Shown: positions 38,964 to 51,560 of the stretch, in pieces
Layout: each line of letters opens with the position of its first letter
How positions within the stretch are numbered: the first letter of the stretch is position 1
Assembly: GCA_020002185.1 (NCBI GenBank)
Contig: CM034532.1
Span: 29,961,619 to 30,025,618 of the forward strand
Source: Paraescarpia echinospica
Lineage: Eukaryota > Annelida > Polychaeta > Sabellida > Siboglinidae
Direction of reading: 5' to 3'
DNA: 64,000 nt
Position numbers and translations under genes: made by a program
The notes under the pieces: generated by a model
The model's input: only the letters and a program-made list of their open reading frames with translations
Told to the model about the DNA's origin: nothing
The model's database searches: none

Positions 38964-41900
38964 GACTTACATAGCTTATATTTTATTTGGTTGGGTTTCC
39001 ATAATTTATATTTTAGTAACTTGTTTATGCTACTCTTGAACTATCAGATGTTCTCTATTAGTCCATTTTAATAGGCTTCAGTTCAAAATAATTTGATGTA
39101 TTATTGTTAGCGTGGCGCATAACAACTGGAAACATGGCGTGTTACAATTGTTTAACAAATAGACAGCCATGAAGTGAGTATACAGTAAAGACTGACCGGC
39201 GACGATGAAGATGATGGGCGTGGCATAGATGAGGATCTTCTCGCAGACGTCATCTCTCTCGTCACAGAAGACGCACTTGCAGATGATCCACAGCAGGAGC
39301 AGAACGATGAAGACCAGACCGACGAGCTGCAGAACGAGGCCGATGATGGCAACGATACGACACGCCACCAGCCATTCTACAATGACAGACGGCACTTTAC
39401 AGACAGCAAGATGTACAGCAGAGAGATAGAGAGAGAGGGGGAGAGAGAGGGAGGGGGAGAGAGATAGAGAGGGAGAGAGGGAGAGAGGGGGAGAGGGATG
39501 GAGGGAGGGATGGAGAGAGGGAGGGAGAGGAGCGAGAGAGGGAGAGAGAGGAGAGAGAGGGAGGGAGAGGGAAAGAGGGGAGAGGGGAGAGGGAGAGAGG
39601 GAGAGAGGAGAGAGGAGGAGAGGGAGAGAGAGAGAGGAGAGAAGGAGAAAGGGAGGGAGGGAGGGAGGGATGGATGGAGGGAGGGAGGGAGGGAATGAGT
39701 GGAGAGGAGAGAGGGAGAGAGACAGAGAGGAAGGGAGGGAGGCATGAAGGGTGGGAGGGAGGGAGGGGGAAGGGGAGAGAGAGGGAGAGAGAGTGGGAGG
39801 GTGGGAGGGAGGGAGAGAGAGGGAGGGAGTGGGATGGAGGGAGAGGGTGAAGGAGAGGAAGAGGGAGTGTGAGACACAAAGAGGAGGGAGATGGAAAGGG
39901 AAGCAGAGTGGGAGGCACGGAGGAAAAAGATGTATGTATGCGTATATAACGTGTGTATGTGCGTGCGTGGGTGTGGGTGTGCGTGCTGTGAGCGTTAGTG
40001 CGTGTGTATCTGCGAGCGTGCATGCACGCCATAGAGTCGTATATAATAACAGAAGCAACATGTAGAGGAACAGCTATAATAATAAACCGATCAAAATAAT
40101 TTATTAGTGTGTAGTAAGTTCGGACATCACACTATAGCGTCTATGTTGCCTTAACACGTTTATGGATTAACATATTGTTTTCATTCAACAGATTTTGCAA
40201 TGGTATCCCATATTTGGTACGTGTCTTCTACCCTACTTGCGGCCACATTTTTCAGTATGAACTAAGGAGGCTAATGTGTACATTACAACATTTATTGTTT
40301 AACCAATATAATCATGGTTAACTTATATAATAAGTTCTATATTCCGTAGCGCGATTTCTTATGCATTATCTCCCGATGGCCTGGTTACCGTTAATCCGCC
40401 ACAACAATACGATGGCAAATGCACCAATGATAATCTGACACGACCAACAACTTACGTATGTCTAGATTGGTCCAGTGAGTAGTGACCCGTCATATCTGCT
40501 CGATTAGGGGAAATTCACCGGCTACAGAAATCACGCTGAGCTAAACAAACCACTGCTGCAGCATTCCAGACCGCGCGAGCTCAGACAAACAGTTGCACGT
40601 TTTGTCGCTCTCGTGGTCGTTAGGATAAGCCCTGTCGACACGTGTATGTCAAGAAATACTCAAATCATTAATCGAGGTGTGTATATTACGATACATTTGA
40701 AATGAACCACAGTCTTACATATAGTCGACTTTCGCTTCACGGTCACCTCAGTAATACAGCCACCTCGCAATTAAGGTCACCCTCGGATAGCCTTAAATTG
40801 TTTCCATAACAGTAAAGCGTAACATTAGTCGCGGTAATATGGCCACCTCGCTATTCGGGTCAATTTTTTTCAGTGCTGGAGGTGACCTTAATAGCGAGGT
40901 TCCACTGTATTTCGGCGGGGAGTCGCCGGTGTAATATAACTTAGCCGCCAGGATATCTCCACAGGGGAAAAATACTTTATGGTAACTCCCCCACCCTGGC
41001 TACATCCGCCTCCAGTGTTACCGTGCCGAGTTACTGCAGGATTAGTCAACACGGTGTATTGCGAAGAGATCTGCGTGTTTTGCTGTTGCGGCGGCTGACC
41101 CTGTTTAACCCATGAGTCTAAATGTAAGGACTTATTTCAGTTGTTTAGAATATTAACAATACATGTGTTATTATATGAATAATTAAAACCGCATTTAACT
41201 ATACGTTTCTTCTTATTTCTTACTCTTATTTCTGAGGGGAGGGGAACATATCTTCCGGGACGCGGGGAAGATACCCTTAGGGATACATTCATCCTGGGGA
41301 ATATACTCCCGAGAAGACATACTGCTACACCGATGTTAATACAGAATCCTAATCATAATAAATAGGCCTAAGTTTATGGATTATGTGACCCCCCCAACAT
41401 TATGAGTAGCCAGGAGATAGAAGAGCCACCACACGTACAAATCGTGGGTAACAACCGCGAGGTAGTGAGTAGGCCGACGTAGCCCCGGGTCACGGCGGTA
41501 CTGGCTCGGCGTAGGCGGGCCACGAATCATAGCACAACTATGCTGCTACACACCTACGCCAAAAACACGTATCGCAGACGCGAACATCATCGCAGACGAT
41601 AGCACTTGTTTATATTATGTTCGCCTGTCATTCGGATAGCAGAATAACAAATATACCACTACTATAAGATTTGTCTTTGAACACTAATTCTACGGATCAC
41701 TGTGAATCTGTCAAGCTGTTTAGGTAACTACGACACAGCCACCATGTTGAATAAAAGTGTAAGTCAAGTCCCCTTTCCCATGTGCTTTGTTGCAGACCAA
41801 ATAGCAAACCGCACGTATTTTTTTGTGGCAGCGATAATAATCAGTGAATACGCCTATTATATTAAACTAATTATTAATTGACAGTGATACGTAATGGAAA

Positions 41901-43389
41901 TACAATTTCATGAGCACATTTCCTTGTTTACTATGTCCATATCCTTGCAGGCCAGGGATGGTAGTTTACTATACTACCACGCGTATTGATCCCGCACCAG
42001 ACAGGCCTACGGACGTTCACTGAATCGATCTACTTCGTCCCACTTGGTGTTCTCGTCTACTGATTTCAGGAATTATCCCTTCAAAGAAACACCCGTCAAT
42101 ACCCGTTTATCCAGGAAAGAGCAATAATAGCAGGTAATTAGTACAAAAATATCACAATCTAAAAGGTCGTCCGATGATTGACTAATGGACTCTGAGATAA
42201 ACACACGTTTCAAAAAATTAAGTCTGCATCGCTCCGTGACTTGCGAGGATGTCTGCAATGGAAATTTGATCTTTAAACATCGAGCAGTACGTGCGTGGGT
42301 GTGTCGACTGTCTGCAGCGTACACAGCTGATTGTTTATGGGAACTTCACTGTTAACTGTCCGTTTAGATCATGTCCATGCCTTGAAATCTGTGTCGGGAG
42401 AGCAGGATTAATACAACAACCGGAATCCCGAACAAGTCGTGTAACCTTAAGAATTGGGTCATCGTGTCATCAGTGTGCATTGTTGAAATGTGGTGCTCAA
42501 CATTAGTTCTACACTGCGTATTCAGTCAACCGTGCAACTTTTGTCAGGTCGACCGTGGATGAATGACAGACTGCTGGATCTCGCATTCCAGGAACAGCCG
42601 TTATATCTATCGGCACGTATTAAACATTATATGTAACAAGATCCATTGTTTATGTGTCAGTCGTCTCGCGCGGTCGAAAAACTTGTGGAAGATGTTATTT
42701 GATATCTAGGGGTCTTCTTCCAGTTAGCTTTTGATGATGTGTTATTCAGATGTATATGTGGCTATAGTATTTTCGAGCTGGGGTGATGTGTATGTGTGTG
42801 CGTGCGTGCGTGCGTGCGTGCGTGCTTGCTGCTCTACGTTTTGATCCATATATATGGGTACAAATCAAGTGATATTAGAGTAATTCTACAAAATAAAACT
42901 CAGAAGTAATACGGTAACCGACCAAACGCTGATATTTATATGGTGACCTAAATAAATATCAATGCGTTGCACACTATGTGAACACCCACACATGCATGTG
43001 TGTGTGCACACGCTAAACGCCACTAAACCAGACGACCACCCTCTAGCAAAGGGCGTGAACTTCTAGCAGTTGCCCTACTTCCCCAATAACGCTACCCCGG
43101 ACCCCCGACCCTGGTAGTGATACTCACGGGGTACTAGCCAGGCCCTGATCTTCTCATAAGTGTCGGACGAGAGCCCGTCACACCCATCATACACCTTGGG
43201 CGGGTCTTCGTGCGGGTGTATGTAGTCGTCGAAGCAGGCGTTGAACAGGCCGATGTTAAGAAAGTCCACCTGCGTATCGGAGCTCGAACGAAGCCAGTAG
43301 TTGGTAAAGAGCGCGATAATGTGGCAGAGTATCGACGCGAGGACAAACACAATAACGACACACAACAGTATCGTGTGAACCAGCTTCAT
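35023..43389 (-). CDS. Claudin/PMP22-like four-TM membrane protein, three exons, 215 residues
   Basis: Minus-strand coding exons are 43389-43128 (donor C|GTGAGT), 39376-39197 (acceptor ATTGTAG, donor G|GTCAGT) and 35228-35023 (acceptor GCTCCAG). Both junctions are phase 1, and 648 nt encode 215 residues. The start ATG has a near-ideal Kozak context (GCCACCATGA). Four hydrophobic segments lie at about residues 5-28, 92-119, 136-160 and 188-209. The first extracellular loop has W32, GLF (47-49), C52 and C70, matching the W-GLW-C-C signature of the PMP22/EMP/claudin family with F for the last W. ACR at 92-94 matches the conserved arginine before TM2. The exon 2 end carries CKCVFCDERDDVC in the cytoplasmic loop. 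Family members form cell-cell junction strands or modulate other membrane proteins. Which applies here is unknown. Confidence 0.82.
36030..37264. repeat. Four copies of a 20-bp motif, one inverted
   Basis: TATGCGTTTCGCTTGGTAAC (36,030), TATGCGTTTTGCCTAGTATC (36,056) and TATGCGTTTCGCGGGGTATC (36,397) are matched by the inverted GATACCAGGCGAAACGCATA at 37,245-37,264. The pair 36,397/37,245 could mark the ends of an 870-bp non-autonomous element; no target duplication was established. Confidence 0.55.
38562..38933. repeat. Direct repeat of about 110 bp
   Basis: GTGCCCTTAGATTGATTCAA (about 38,571) and the sequence after it recur from about 38,841 (GTGCCCTTAGAATAATTCAG). Both copies contain ATTTCTTGTGTATAGTG and end in GAAAAAAAGTTACA-like sequence. 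Confidence 0.7.
39420..39912 (-). repeat. Purine-rich (GA)n/(GGGA)n tract; pyrimidine-only in the sense of the claudin-like gene
   Basis: About 490 bp of + strand sequence is almost wholly G and A. In the transcript it is a C/U run ending about 40 nt before the exon 2 acceptor at 39,377. Open frames in it are compositional artefacts. Confidence 0.95.
39913..43127 (-). other. Intron 1 of the claudin-like gene (remainder)
   Basis: The remainder contains GT-rich sequence near 39,950-40,020, one MITE (40,732-40,907) and a short (TGCG)n at 42,800-42,824. No other gene is supported. Confidence 0.6.
40732..40907. mobile_element. TA-flanked MITE, 176 bp (copy 2)
   Basis: The element starts TAGTCGACTTTCGCTTCACG and ends GGTGACCTTAATAGCGAGGT then TCCACTG, flanked by TA. 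Its inverted ends and its internal GCCACCTCG and CTATTCGGGTCA match the copy at 30,421-30,589. Confidence 0.75.
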
Positions 43390-43430
43390 GGTGGCGGTGG
43401 CGACGGCGGATCTAAGTCGGCTCACTCGCG

Positions 43431-43466
43431 TTAACTCGGGCGCTTGCCGGTGTTGCGGTCGGCCAT
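43431..43466 (-). CDS. Upstream ORF in the 5' leader of the claudin-like gene
   Basis: On the minus strand an 11-codon ORF (MADRNTGKRPS, then TAA) starts at 43,466 in good context (CAACATGG) and ends 41 nt before the main ATG. It lies within the leader only if transcription starts upstream, which the TATA-like site at about 43,503-43,512 would allow. A translational damping role is known for many such ORFs; it is inference here. Confidence 0.4.
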   Translation of the reverse strand: MADRNTGKRPS

Positions 43467-43502
43467 GTTGAAAGCGCTACCAAAGCAGTGGAGAGACGCC
43501 GC

Positions 43503-43512
43503 GCCGAGTACT
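43503..43512 (-). promoter_or_regulatory. Possible TATA box of the claudin-like gene
   Basis: The minus strand reads CCATATATAG about 115 bp upstream of the main ATG. No further element was identified. Confidence 0.35.
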
Positions 43513-44747
43513 ATATATGGCCGACTCGGAGTGAACTCGCCGAAGCTTGCGGGGTCGTCTCAAAAGCGGAAATTTATCTGGCGTCGTGCGAGTCGATCAC
43601 GCCTGGGGGCATATCGGCGGCGGGAGGGGGGGCACATCGAATTGGGACACAGGGTGTAGTTTGTAGGCGTGACGTGCGGATTATCGGTCGTTTAGCTGGT
43701 AGTGGTGGGGGGGCATACTCGGCAAAATCAACATAATTATTTTATTTTCAGTTGCGCATAAAGACGTTCATAGGCAAGGATCTCGCCTACACACTAACAC
43801 AGTAGGACCTATACCGCGCTGTAGTAGCGGCGACAATCCACCTGGCTAAACGTGTGTGTGTGTGTGCGTGCGTGCGTGTGTGCATGCGTGCGTACGTGCG
43901 GGTGCAAGTGCGTGTGTGTTTGGGCAGGTGCGGGAGCGTGTGCGGGTGCATGTGCGATAGCGTGTGCGGGTGCATGTGCAGGTGCGTGTGTAATATTAAA
44001 AATTGTACGATAATAATCACGTATAACTTACAATTATGACATTTTGAAGCTGAGAACGGTGACATCCGGTGTCATCATCCGCGCGGTGATAGCGGTAATA
44101 TCGTGCCATTTTAGAAAAAAAAACTAGCTCATCATCAATTATTTGGAACACATTTCTTCTGCTTATTTATGACAATAAAATAAAATTATACAGATCATAT
44201 GTTACCAAAACTGCAAAATGATGCGTTGGTGCCCTCGCCTATTTATTCAAAAGTCGAGAGCATTGTTTAAAAGGGCAGAAGAAGGTGATTAAATTAATGT
44301 TTGCGATATAGCGCATATCACAATTTCCTGAATGCAGCCGATACAGACAAGATAAGAAGCTACTGCCTAATCACTGATCTCCCTGATTAAAATGTATTAC
44401 CTTGGTAATTGGCACTGATCGCAAAATATGTTTGTCGTTATAGGGGTCTTTACAATCAGACATTGGAATTCCACAAACATAGTAATTTTAGTATAAATGT
44501 TTATCTTTTTCGACACTTTTTAACCAATTCCTATGCGGTCGTTAAGTTTAAAAGGGCATATGAAAAGTTTGTTCTTGATAACTCGGAAAGTTCTCAACCA
44601 ATGATTTGGATTTGATTGATTGAAGAACCGTTTTTGTAATAATATTATAATACTGCGTGCATTGAGAATGGTTTCAAGTCATATATCAAGCCGTACGCAA
44701 TCCAGTGTTCGCTCTCCCCAAACCGCCCTCCAGCAAACAGTGATCCC
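43513..44747. other. Geneless stretch upstream of the claudin-like gene
   Basis: The stretch contains G-rich sequence near 43,610-43,720 and a GT-rich low-complexity tract at 43,850-43,995 (TGTGCGTGCGTGCGTGTGTG). No gene is supported. Confidence 0.5.
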
Positions 44748-46108
44748 AGATAGATACAATAGATACAAGATACTTTATTGAATTTCTCGAAAGAGAACCT
44801 TGTCTTGGGGTCTGTTAATACATAAAAAGTATTATAAAACATAAAACATTGGAAGTTACAGTAAAATAAATATAACTAATATTCCCACACATTCCTCCTC
44901 CTCCGTGCAGTGATAATGGCGGTGTGACAGGGAAGATACATATGTTTTACATAACCTGAGACAGTTATAATAAAATAAATATCAATTTTTTAAATACCGT
45001 GTCATCACAGCCAGTATATGTCACAGTCATGAAGTAAATACAGCACAATATTCTAAAATTATAAACCCACTAAAATCATAAAATGGCTCAGTTTGAAATA
45101 ACTTTTAGGTTTTTTGTATAATCTTGATTGACATTGGAACAAAACTTCTCAATGGTTTTGTCTTTGGAGTGAAAGCTCTAAGTCACCTGCCTGAAGGCAG
45201 TGTAACATAGTACTGTGACATGATGTGACACAAGTCACTCATGATTTGCAAACACTTTCTTATAGCTCTCGTCTCATACAGCTGATTCAGTCCAGTCTGT
45301 CTCACTCCCACAACCTTACTTCCCCTGTTAACAATACTGTTTAACCTGCTTCTAGTCTTCACACTCAAAGTGCCAAACCAACAGGCAAAATAAGTTGTCA
45401 AAACAGATTCAATATAGCTGCGATGTAACATATGCAGGGTCTGAACACACACACCAAAGGATCTCAGTCTGAACATGCAGAGCATTCTCTGAAGACATTT
45501 TCTTTACAAAGCAATTGGTGTTGGATTCAAAAGTGAGTCCAAAAAGTATCCAAAACATTGCCTAGATATGTATACTCATTCACCCTCTCCACAGTCACAC
45601 CCTCAATAACAAGCCCACTCACACACCCCTTCCTTCTAAAGTCTACTGCCATCTCCCTTGTCCACATTCAAGTCTAAATAGCTGTCCTTTAACCATCTTG
45701 TTACTTCAGTAACCTGCTGCCCAAAATGACTGTCTGAATTTAGAGGACTTATACAAACTGCACGTGGAGATATTGAAATCGTCAGTGTATGCATTAAAAA
45801 CACAGGTGACAAAACTGTTCCCTGAGGGGCACCGATGGATATTGTTTTCACCTGAGACAAAACATTTTTTTACCTGACAACCTGAGATCTGTTGACAAGG
45901 AAGTCAAACAACCATACAATCAAGTTAGGGCTAATATTGAGGTTAATCAGCTTATCTGCTAGCAAATGAGGATGTATAGTGTTCAATGCCGACGAATAAT
46001 ATATAAACATGATTCTGACAACAGCGTTGTTTAGATGGGTGTGTGTATCCTGAGGAAGTGAGAGAACGGCATCTTCTAGATTGGCAGTTAATTTCGTCAC
46101 ACACCAAT
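44748..46108 (-). mobile_element. 5'-truncated CR1/Rex1-like LINE with reverse-transcriptase fragments
   Basis: Minus-strand frames, broken by several shifts, carry palm-domain signatures in order: NLEDAVLSL, then YYSSALNTIHPHLLADKLIN and NLIVWLFDFLVNRSQ (46,100-45,870), ISIGAPQGTVLSPV and SDSHFGQQVTEVTRWLKDSY (45,860-45,640), and LRSFGVCVQTLHMLHRSYIE with CWFGTLSVKTRSRLNSIVNR (45,475-45,290). The 3' end has AATAAAGTATCTTGTATCTA and short ATCTATTGT repeats near 44,748-44,780, typical of this group. The known role is reverse transcription of the element's own RNA. The 5' side stops abruptly at the satellite. The aspartate of the first catalytic motif (D-Y-S-S-A) is replaced by Y. Confidence 0.82.
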
Positions 46109-46834
46109 AGTGTTCTTCCTCCCTGTTCCCGGTACAGGGGTGGAGTCAGGTATAGTATTGTTGAACCCCTCGTCCTGTTCTTCCTCCCTGTTCCCGGTAC
46201 AGGGGTGGGGTCAGGTGTAGTATTGTTGAACCCCTCGTCCTGTTCTTCCTCCCTGTTCCCGGTACAGGGGTACAGGGGTGGAGTCAGGTGTAGTATTGTT
46301 GAACCCCTCGTCCTGTTCTTCCTCCCTGTTCCCGGTACAGGGGTGGAGTCAGGTGTAGTATTGTTGAACCCCTCGTCCTGTTCTTCCTCCCTGTTCCCGG
46401 TACAGGGGAGGGGTCAGGTGTAGTATTGTTGAACCCCTCGTCCTGTTCTTCCTCCCTGTTCCCGGTACAGGGGTGGGGTCAGGTGTAGTATTTTGAACCC
46501 CTCGTCCTGTTCTTCCTCCCTGTTCCCGGTACAGGGGTGGAGTCAGGTGTAGTATTGTTGAACCCCTCGTCCTGTTCTTCCTCCCTGTTCCCGGTACAGG
46601 GGTGGAGTCAGGGGTAGTATTGTTGAACCCCTCGTCCTGATCTTCCTCCCTGTTCCCGGTACAGTGGTGGAGTCAGGTGTAGTATTGTTGAACCCCTCGT
46701 CCTGTTCTTCTTCCCTGTTCCCGATACAGGGGTGGAGTCAGGGGTAGTATTGTTAAACCCCTCGTCCTGTTCTTCCACCCTGTTCCCGGTACAGTGGTGG
46801 AGTCAGGTGTAGTAGTGTTGAACCCCTCGTCCTG

Positions 46835-49800
46835 TTCTTCCTACCTGTTCCCAGTACAGGGCTGGAGTCAGGTGTAGTATTGTTGAACCCCTCGTCCTGT
46901 TCTTCCTCCCTCTTCCCTGTACAAGGGTGGAGTCAGGTGTAGTAATGTTGAACCCCTCGTCCTGTTCTTCCTCTCTGTTCCCGGTGCAGGGGTGGGGTCA
47001 GGTGTAGTATTGTTGAACCCCTCGTCCTGTTCTTCCTCGCTGTCGCCGGTACAGGGGTGAAGTCAGGTGTAGTATTGTTGAACCCCTCGTCCTGTTCTTC
47101 CTCCCTGTTCCCGGTACACGGGTGGAGTCAGGTGTAGTATTGTTGAACCCCTCGTCCTGTTCTTCCTCCCTGTTCCCGGTACAGGGGTGGAGTCAAGTGT
47201 AGTATCGTTGAACCCCTCGTCCTGTTCTTCCTCCCTGTTACCTGTACAGGGGTGGGGTCAGTTGTAGTATTGTTGAACCCCTCGTCCTGTTCTTCCTCCC
47301 TGTTCCCGGTACAGGGGAGGGGTCAGGTGTAGTATTGTTGAACCCCTCGTCCTGTTCTTCCTCCCTGTTCCCGATACAGGGGTGGAGTCAGGGGTAGTAT
47401 TGTTGAACCCCTCGTCCTGTTCTTCCTCCCTGTTCCCGGTACAGGGGTGGAGTCAGGGGTAGTATTGTTGAACCCCTCGTCCTGTTCTTCCTCCCTGTTC
47501 CCAATACAGGGGTGGAGTCAGGTGTAGTATTGTTGAACCCCTCGTCCTGTTCTTCCTCCCTGTTCCCGGTACAGTGGTGGAGTCAGGTGTAGTATTTTTG
47601 AACCCCCCGTCCTGTTCTTCCTCCCTGTTCACGATACAGGGGTGGAGTCAGGGGTAGTATTGTTAAACCCCTCGTCCTGTTCTTCCTCCCTGTTCCCGGT
47701 ACAGGGGTGGAGTCAGGGGTAGTATTGTTGAACCCCTCGTCCTGTTCTTCCTCCCTGTTCCCAATAAAGGGGTGGAGTCAGGTGTAGTATTGTTGAACCG
47801 CTCGTCCTGTTCTTCCTCCCTGTTCCCGGTACCGTGGTGGAGTCAGGTGTAGTATTGTTGAACCCCTCGTCCTGTTCTTCCACTCTGTTCCCGGTACAGG
47901 GGTGGGGTCAGGTGTAGTATTGTTGAACCCCTCGTCCTGTTCTTCCTCCCTGATCCGGTTCAGAGCTGGAGTCAGGTGTAGTATTGTTGAACCCCTCGTC
48001 CTGTTCTTCCTCGCTGTCGCCGGTACAGGGGTGGAATCAGGTGTAGCATTGTTGAACCGCTCGTCCTGTTCTTCCTCCCTGTTCCCGGTACAGGGGTGGA
48101 GTCAGGTGTAGTATTGTTGAACCCCTCGTCCTGTTCTTCCTCCCTCTTCCCGGTACAGGGGTGGAGTCAAGTGTAGTATCGTTGAACCCCTCGTCCTGTT
48201 CTTCCTCCCTGTTCCCTGTACAAGGGTGGAGTCAGGTGTAGTAATGTTGAACCCCTTGTCCTGTTCTTCCTCCCTGTTCCCGGTGCAGGGGTGGGGTCAG
48301 GTGTAGTATTGTTGAACCCCTCGTCCTGTTCTTCCTCGCTGTCGCCGGTACAGGGGTGAAGTCAGGTGTAGTATTGTTGAACCCCTCGTCCTGTTCTTCC
48401 TCCCTGTTCCCGGTACAGGGCTGGAGTCAGGTGTAGTATTGTTGAACCCCTCGTCCTGTTCTTCCTCGCTGTCGCCGATACAGGGGTGGAATCAGGTGTA
48501 GTATTGTTGAACCGCTCGTCCTGTTCTTCCTCCCTGTTCCCGGTACAGGGGTGGAGTCAGGTGTAGTATTGTTGAACCCCTCGTCCTGTTCTTCCTCCCT
48601 GTTCCCGGTACAGGGGTGGAGTCAAGTGTAGTGTCGTTGAACCCCTCGTCCTGTTCTTCCTCCCTGTTCCCGGTACAGGGGTGGGGTCAGGTGTAGTATT
48701 GTTGAACCCCTCGTCCTGTTCTTCCTCCCTGTTCCCGGTACAGGGGAGGGGTCAGGTGTAGCATTGATGAACCCCTCGTCCTGTTCTTCCTGCCTGTTCC
48801 CGATACAGGGGTGGAGTCAGGGGTAGTATTGTTGAACCCCTCGTCCTGATCTTCCTCCCTGTTCCCGGTACAGTGGTGGAGTCAGGTGTAGTATTGTTAA
48901 ACCCCTCGTCCTGTTCTTCTTCCCTGTTCCCGATACAGGGGTGGAGTCAGGGGTAGTATTGTTAAACCCCTCGTCCTGTTCTTCCACCCTGTTCCCGGTA
49001 CAGTGGTGGAGTCAGGTGTAGTAGTGTTGAACCCCTCGTCCTGTTCTTCCTACCTGTTCCCAGTACAGGGCTGGAGTCAGGTGTAGTATTGTTGAACCCC
49101 TCGTCCTGTTCTTCCTCCCTCTTCCCTGTACAAGGGTGGAGTCAGGTGTAGTAATGTTGAACCCCTCGTCCTGTTCTTCCTCTCTGTTCCCCGTGCAGGG
49201 GTGGGGTCAGGTGTAGTATTGTTGAACCCCTCGTCCTGTTCTTCCTCGCTGTCGCCGGTACAGGGGTGAAGTCAGGTGTAGTATTGTTGAACCCCTCGTC
49301 CTGTTCTTCCTCCCTGTTCCCGGTACACGGGTGGAGTCAGGTGTAGTATTGTTGAAACCCCCGTCCTGTTCTTCCTCCCTGTTCCCGATACAGGTGTGGA
49401 GTCAGGGGTAGTATTGTTAAACCCCTCGTCCTGTTCTTCCTCCCTGTTCCCGGTACAGTGGTGGAGTCAGGGGTAGTATTGTTGAACCTCTCGTCCTGTT
49501 CTTCCTCCCTGTTCCCAATAAAGGGGTGGAGTCAGGTGTAGTATTGTTGAACCCCTCGTCCTGTTCTTCCTCCCTGTTCCCGGTACCGTGGTGGAGTCAG
49601 GTGTAGTATTGTTGAACCCCTCGTCCTGTTCTTCCTCCCTGTTCCCGGTACAGGGGTGGGGTCAGGTGTAGTATTGTTGAACCCCTCGTCCTGTTCTTCC
49701 TCCCTGTTCCCGGTACAGGGCTGGAGTCAGGTGTAGTATTGTTGAACCCCTCGTCCTGTTCTTCCTCGCTGTCGCCGGTACAGGGGTGGAATCAGGTGTA

Positions 49801-51560
49801 GTATTGTTGAACCGCTCGTCCTGTTCTTCCTCCCTGTTCCCGGTACAGGGGTGGAGTCAGGTGTAGTATTGTTGAACCCCTCGTCCTGTTCTTCCTCCCT
49901 GTTCCCGGTACAGGGGTGGAGTCAAGTGTAGTATCGTTGAACCCCTCGTCCTGTTCTTCCTCCCTGTTCCCTGTACAAGGGTGGAGTCAGGTGTAGTATT
50001 GTTGAACCCCTCGTCCTGTTCTTCCTCCCTGTTCCCGGTACAGGGGTGGGGTCACGTGTAGTATTTTTGAACCCCTCGCGCTGTTCTTCCTCCCTGTTCC
50101 CGGTACAGGGGTGGAGTCAAGTGTAGTATTGTTTAACCCCTCGTCCTGTTCTTCCTCCCTGTTCCCGGTACAGGGGTGGAGTCAGGTGTAGTATTGTTGA
50201 ACCCCTCGTCCTGTTCTTCCTCCCTGTTCCCGGTACAGGGGTGGGGTCAGGTGTAGTATTGTTGAACCCCTCGTCCTGTTCTTCCTCCCTGTTCCCGGTA
50301 CAGGGGTGGAGTCAGGGGTAGTATTGTTAAACCCCTCGTCCTGTTCTTCCTCCCTGTTCCCGGTACAGGGGTGGAGTCAGGGGTAGTATTGTTGAACCCC
50401 TCGTCCTGTTCTTCCTCCCCCTCGTCCTGTTCTTCCTCCCTGTTCCCGGTACAGGGTGGGGTCAGGTGTAGTATTGTTGAACCCCTCGTCCTGTTCTTCC
50501 TCCCTGTTCCCGGTACAGGGGTGGAGTCAGGTGTAGTATTGTTGAACCCCTCGTCCTGTTCTTCCTCCCTGTTCCCGGTACAGGTGTAGTGGAAGTACAG
50601 AGTGTAGTATTGTTGAACCCCTCGTCCTGTTCTTCCTCCCTGTTCCCGGTACAGGGGTGGAGTCAGGTGTCGTATTGTTGAACCCCTCGTCCTGTTCTTC
50701 CTCCCTGTTCCCGGTACAGGGGAGGGGTCAGGTGTAGCATTGATGAACCCCTCGTCCTGTTCTTCCTCCCTGTTCCCGATACAGGGGTGGAGTCAGGGGT
50801 AGTATTGTTGAACCCCTCGTCCTGATCTTCCTCCCTGTTCCCGGTACAGTGGTGGAGTCAGGTGTAGTATTGTTGAACCCCTCGTCCTGTTCTTCTTCCC
50901 TGTTCCCGATACAGGGATGGAGTCAGGGGTAGTATTGTTAAACCCCTCGTCCTATTCTTCCACCCTGTTCCCGGTACAGGGGTGGAGTCAGGGGTAGTAT
51001 TGTTGAACCCCTCGTCCTGTTCTTCCTCCCTGTTCCCGATACAGGGGTGGAATCAGGTGTAGTATTGTTCAACCCCTCGTCCTGTTCTTCCTCCCTGTTC
51101 CCGGTACAGTGGTGGGGTCAGGTGTAGTATTGTTGAACCCCTCGTCCTGTTCTTCCTCCCTGTTCCCGGTACAGGGGTGGAGTCAGGTGTAGTGTTGTTG
51201 AACCCCTCGTCCTGTTCTTCCTCCCTGTTCCCGGTACAGGGGTGGAGTCAGGTGTAGTATTGTTGAACCCCTCGTCCTGTTCTTCCTCCCTGTTCCCGGT
51301 ACAGGGGTGGAGTCAGGTGTCGTATTGTTGAACCCCTCGTCCTGTTCTTCCTACCTGTTCCCAGTACAGGGCTGGAGTCAGGTGTAGTATTGTTGAACCC
51401 CTCGTCCTGTTCTTCCTTCCTGTTCCCTGTACAAGGGTGGAGTCAGGTGTAGTAATGTTGAACCCCTCGTCCTGTTCTTCCTCCCTGTTCCCGGTGCAGG
51501 GGTGGGGTCAGGTGTAGTATTGTTGAACCCCTCGTCCTGTTCTTCCTCGCTGTCGCCGGT
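46835..51560. repeat. Higher-order duplications in the satellite, left half
   Basis: The rare string CTACCTGTTCCCAGTACAGG and its neighbouring variant units occur at 46,841, 49,050 and 51,351. The spacings are 2,209 bp (34 units) and 2,301 bp (about 35.4 units), so one spacing contains an irregular unit. Confidence 0.8.

Larger units (their letters stand above)
35229..39196 (-). other. Intron 2 of the claudin-like gene
   Basis: The intron is AT-rich, with no nested gene supported. It contains the recurring TATGCGTTTCGCNTGGTATC motif (36,030-37,264), a ~110-bp direct repeat (38,562-38,933) and a (TA)n tract near 38,935-38,957. Confidence 0.6.

Noticed and set aside
39377..40061. Long Ser/Pro/Leu-rich minus-strand frames
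   Set aside because: Artefact of the (CT)-rich tract; only the last ~60 codons (39,376-39,197) are a real exon, supported by splice sites and membrane segments.
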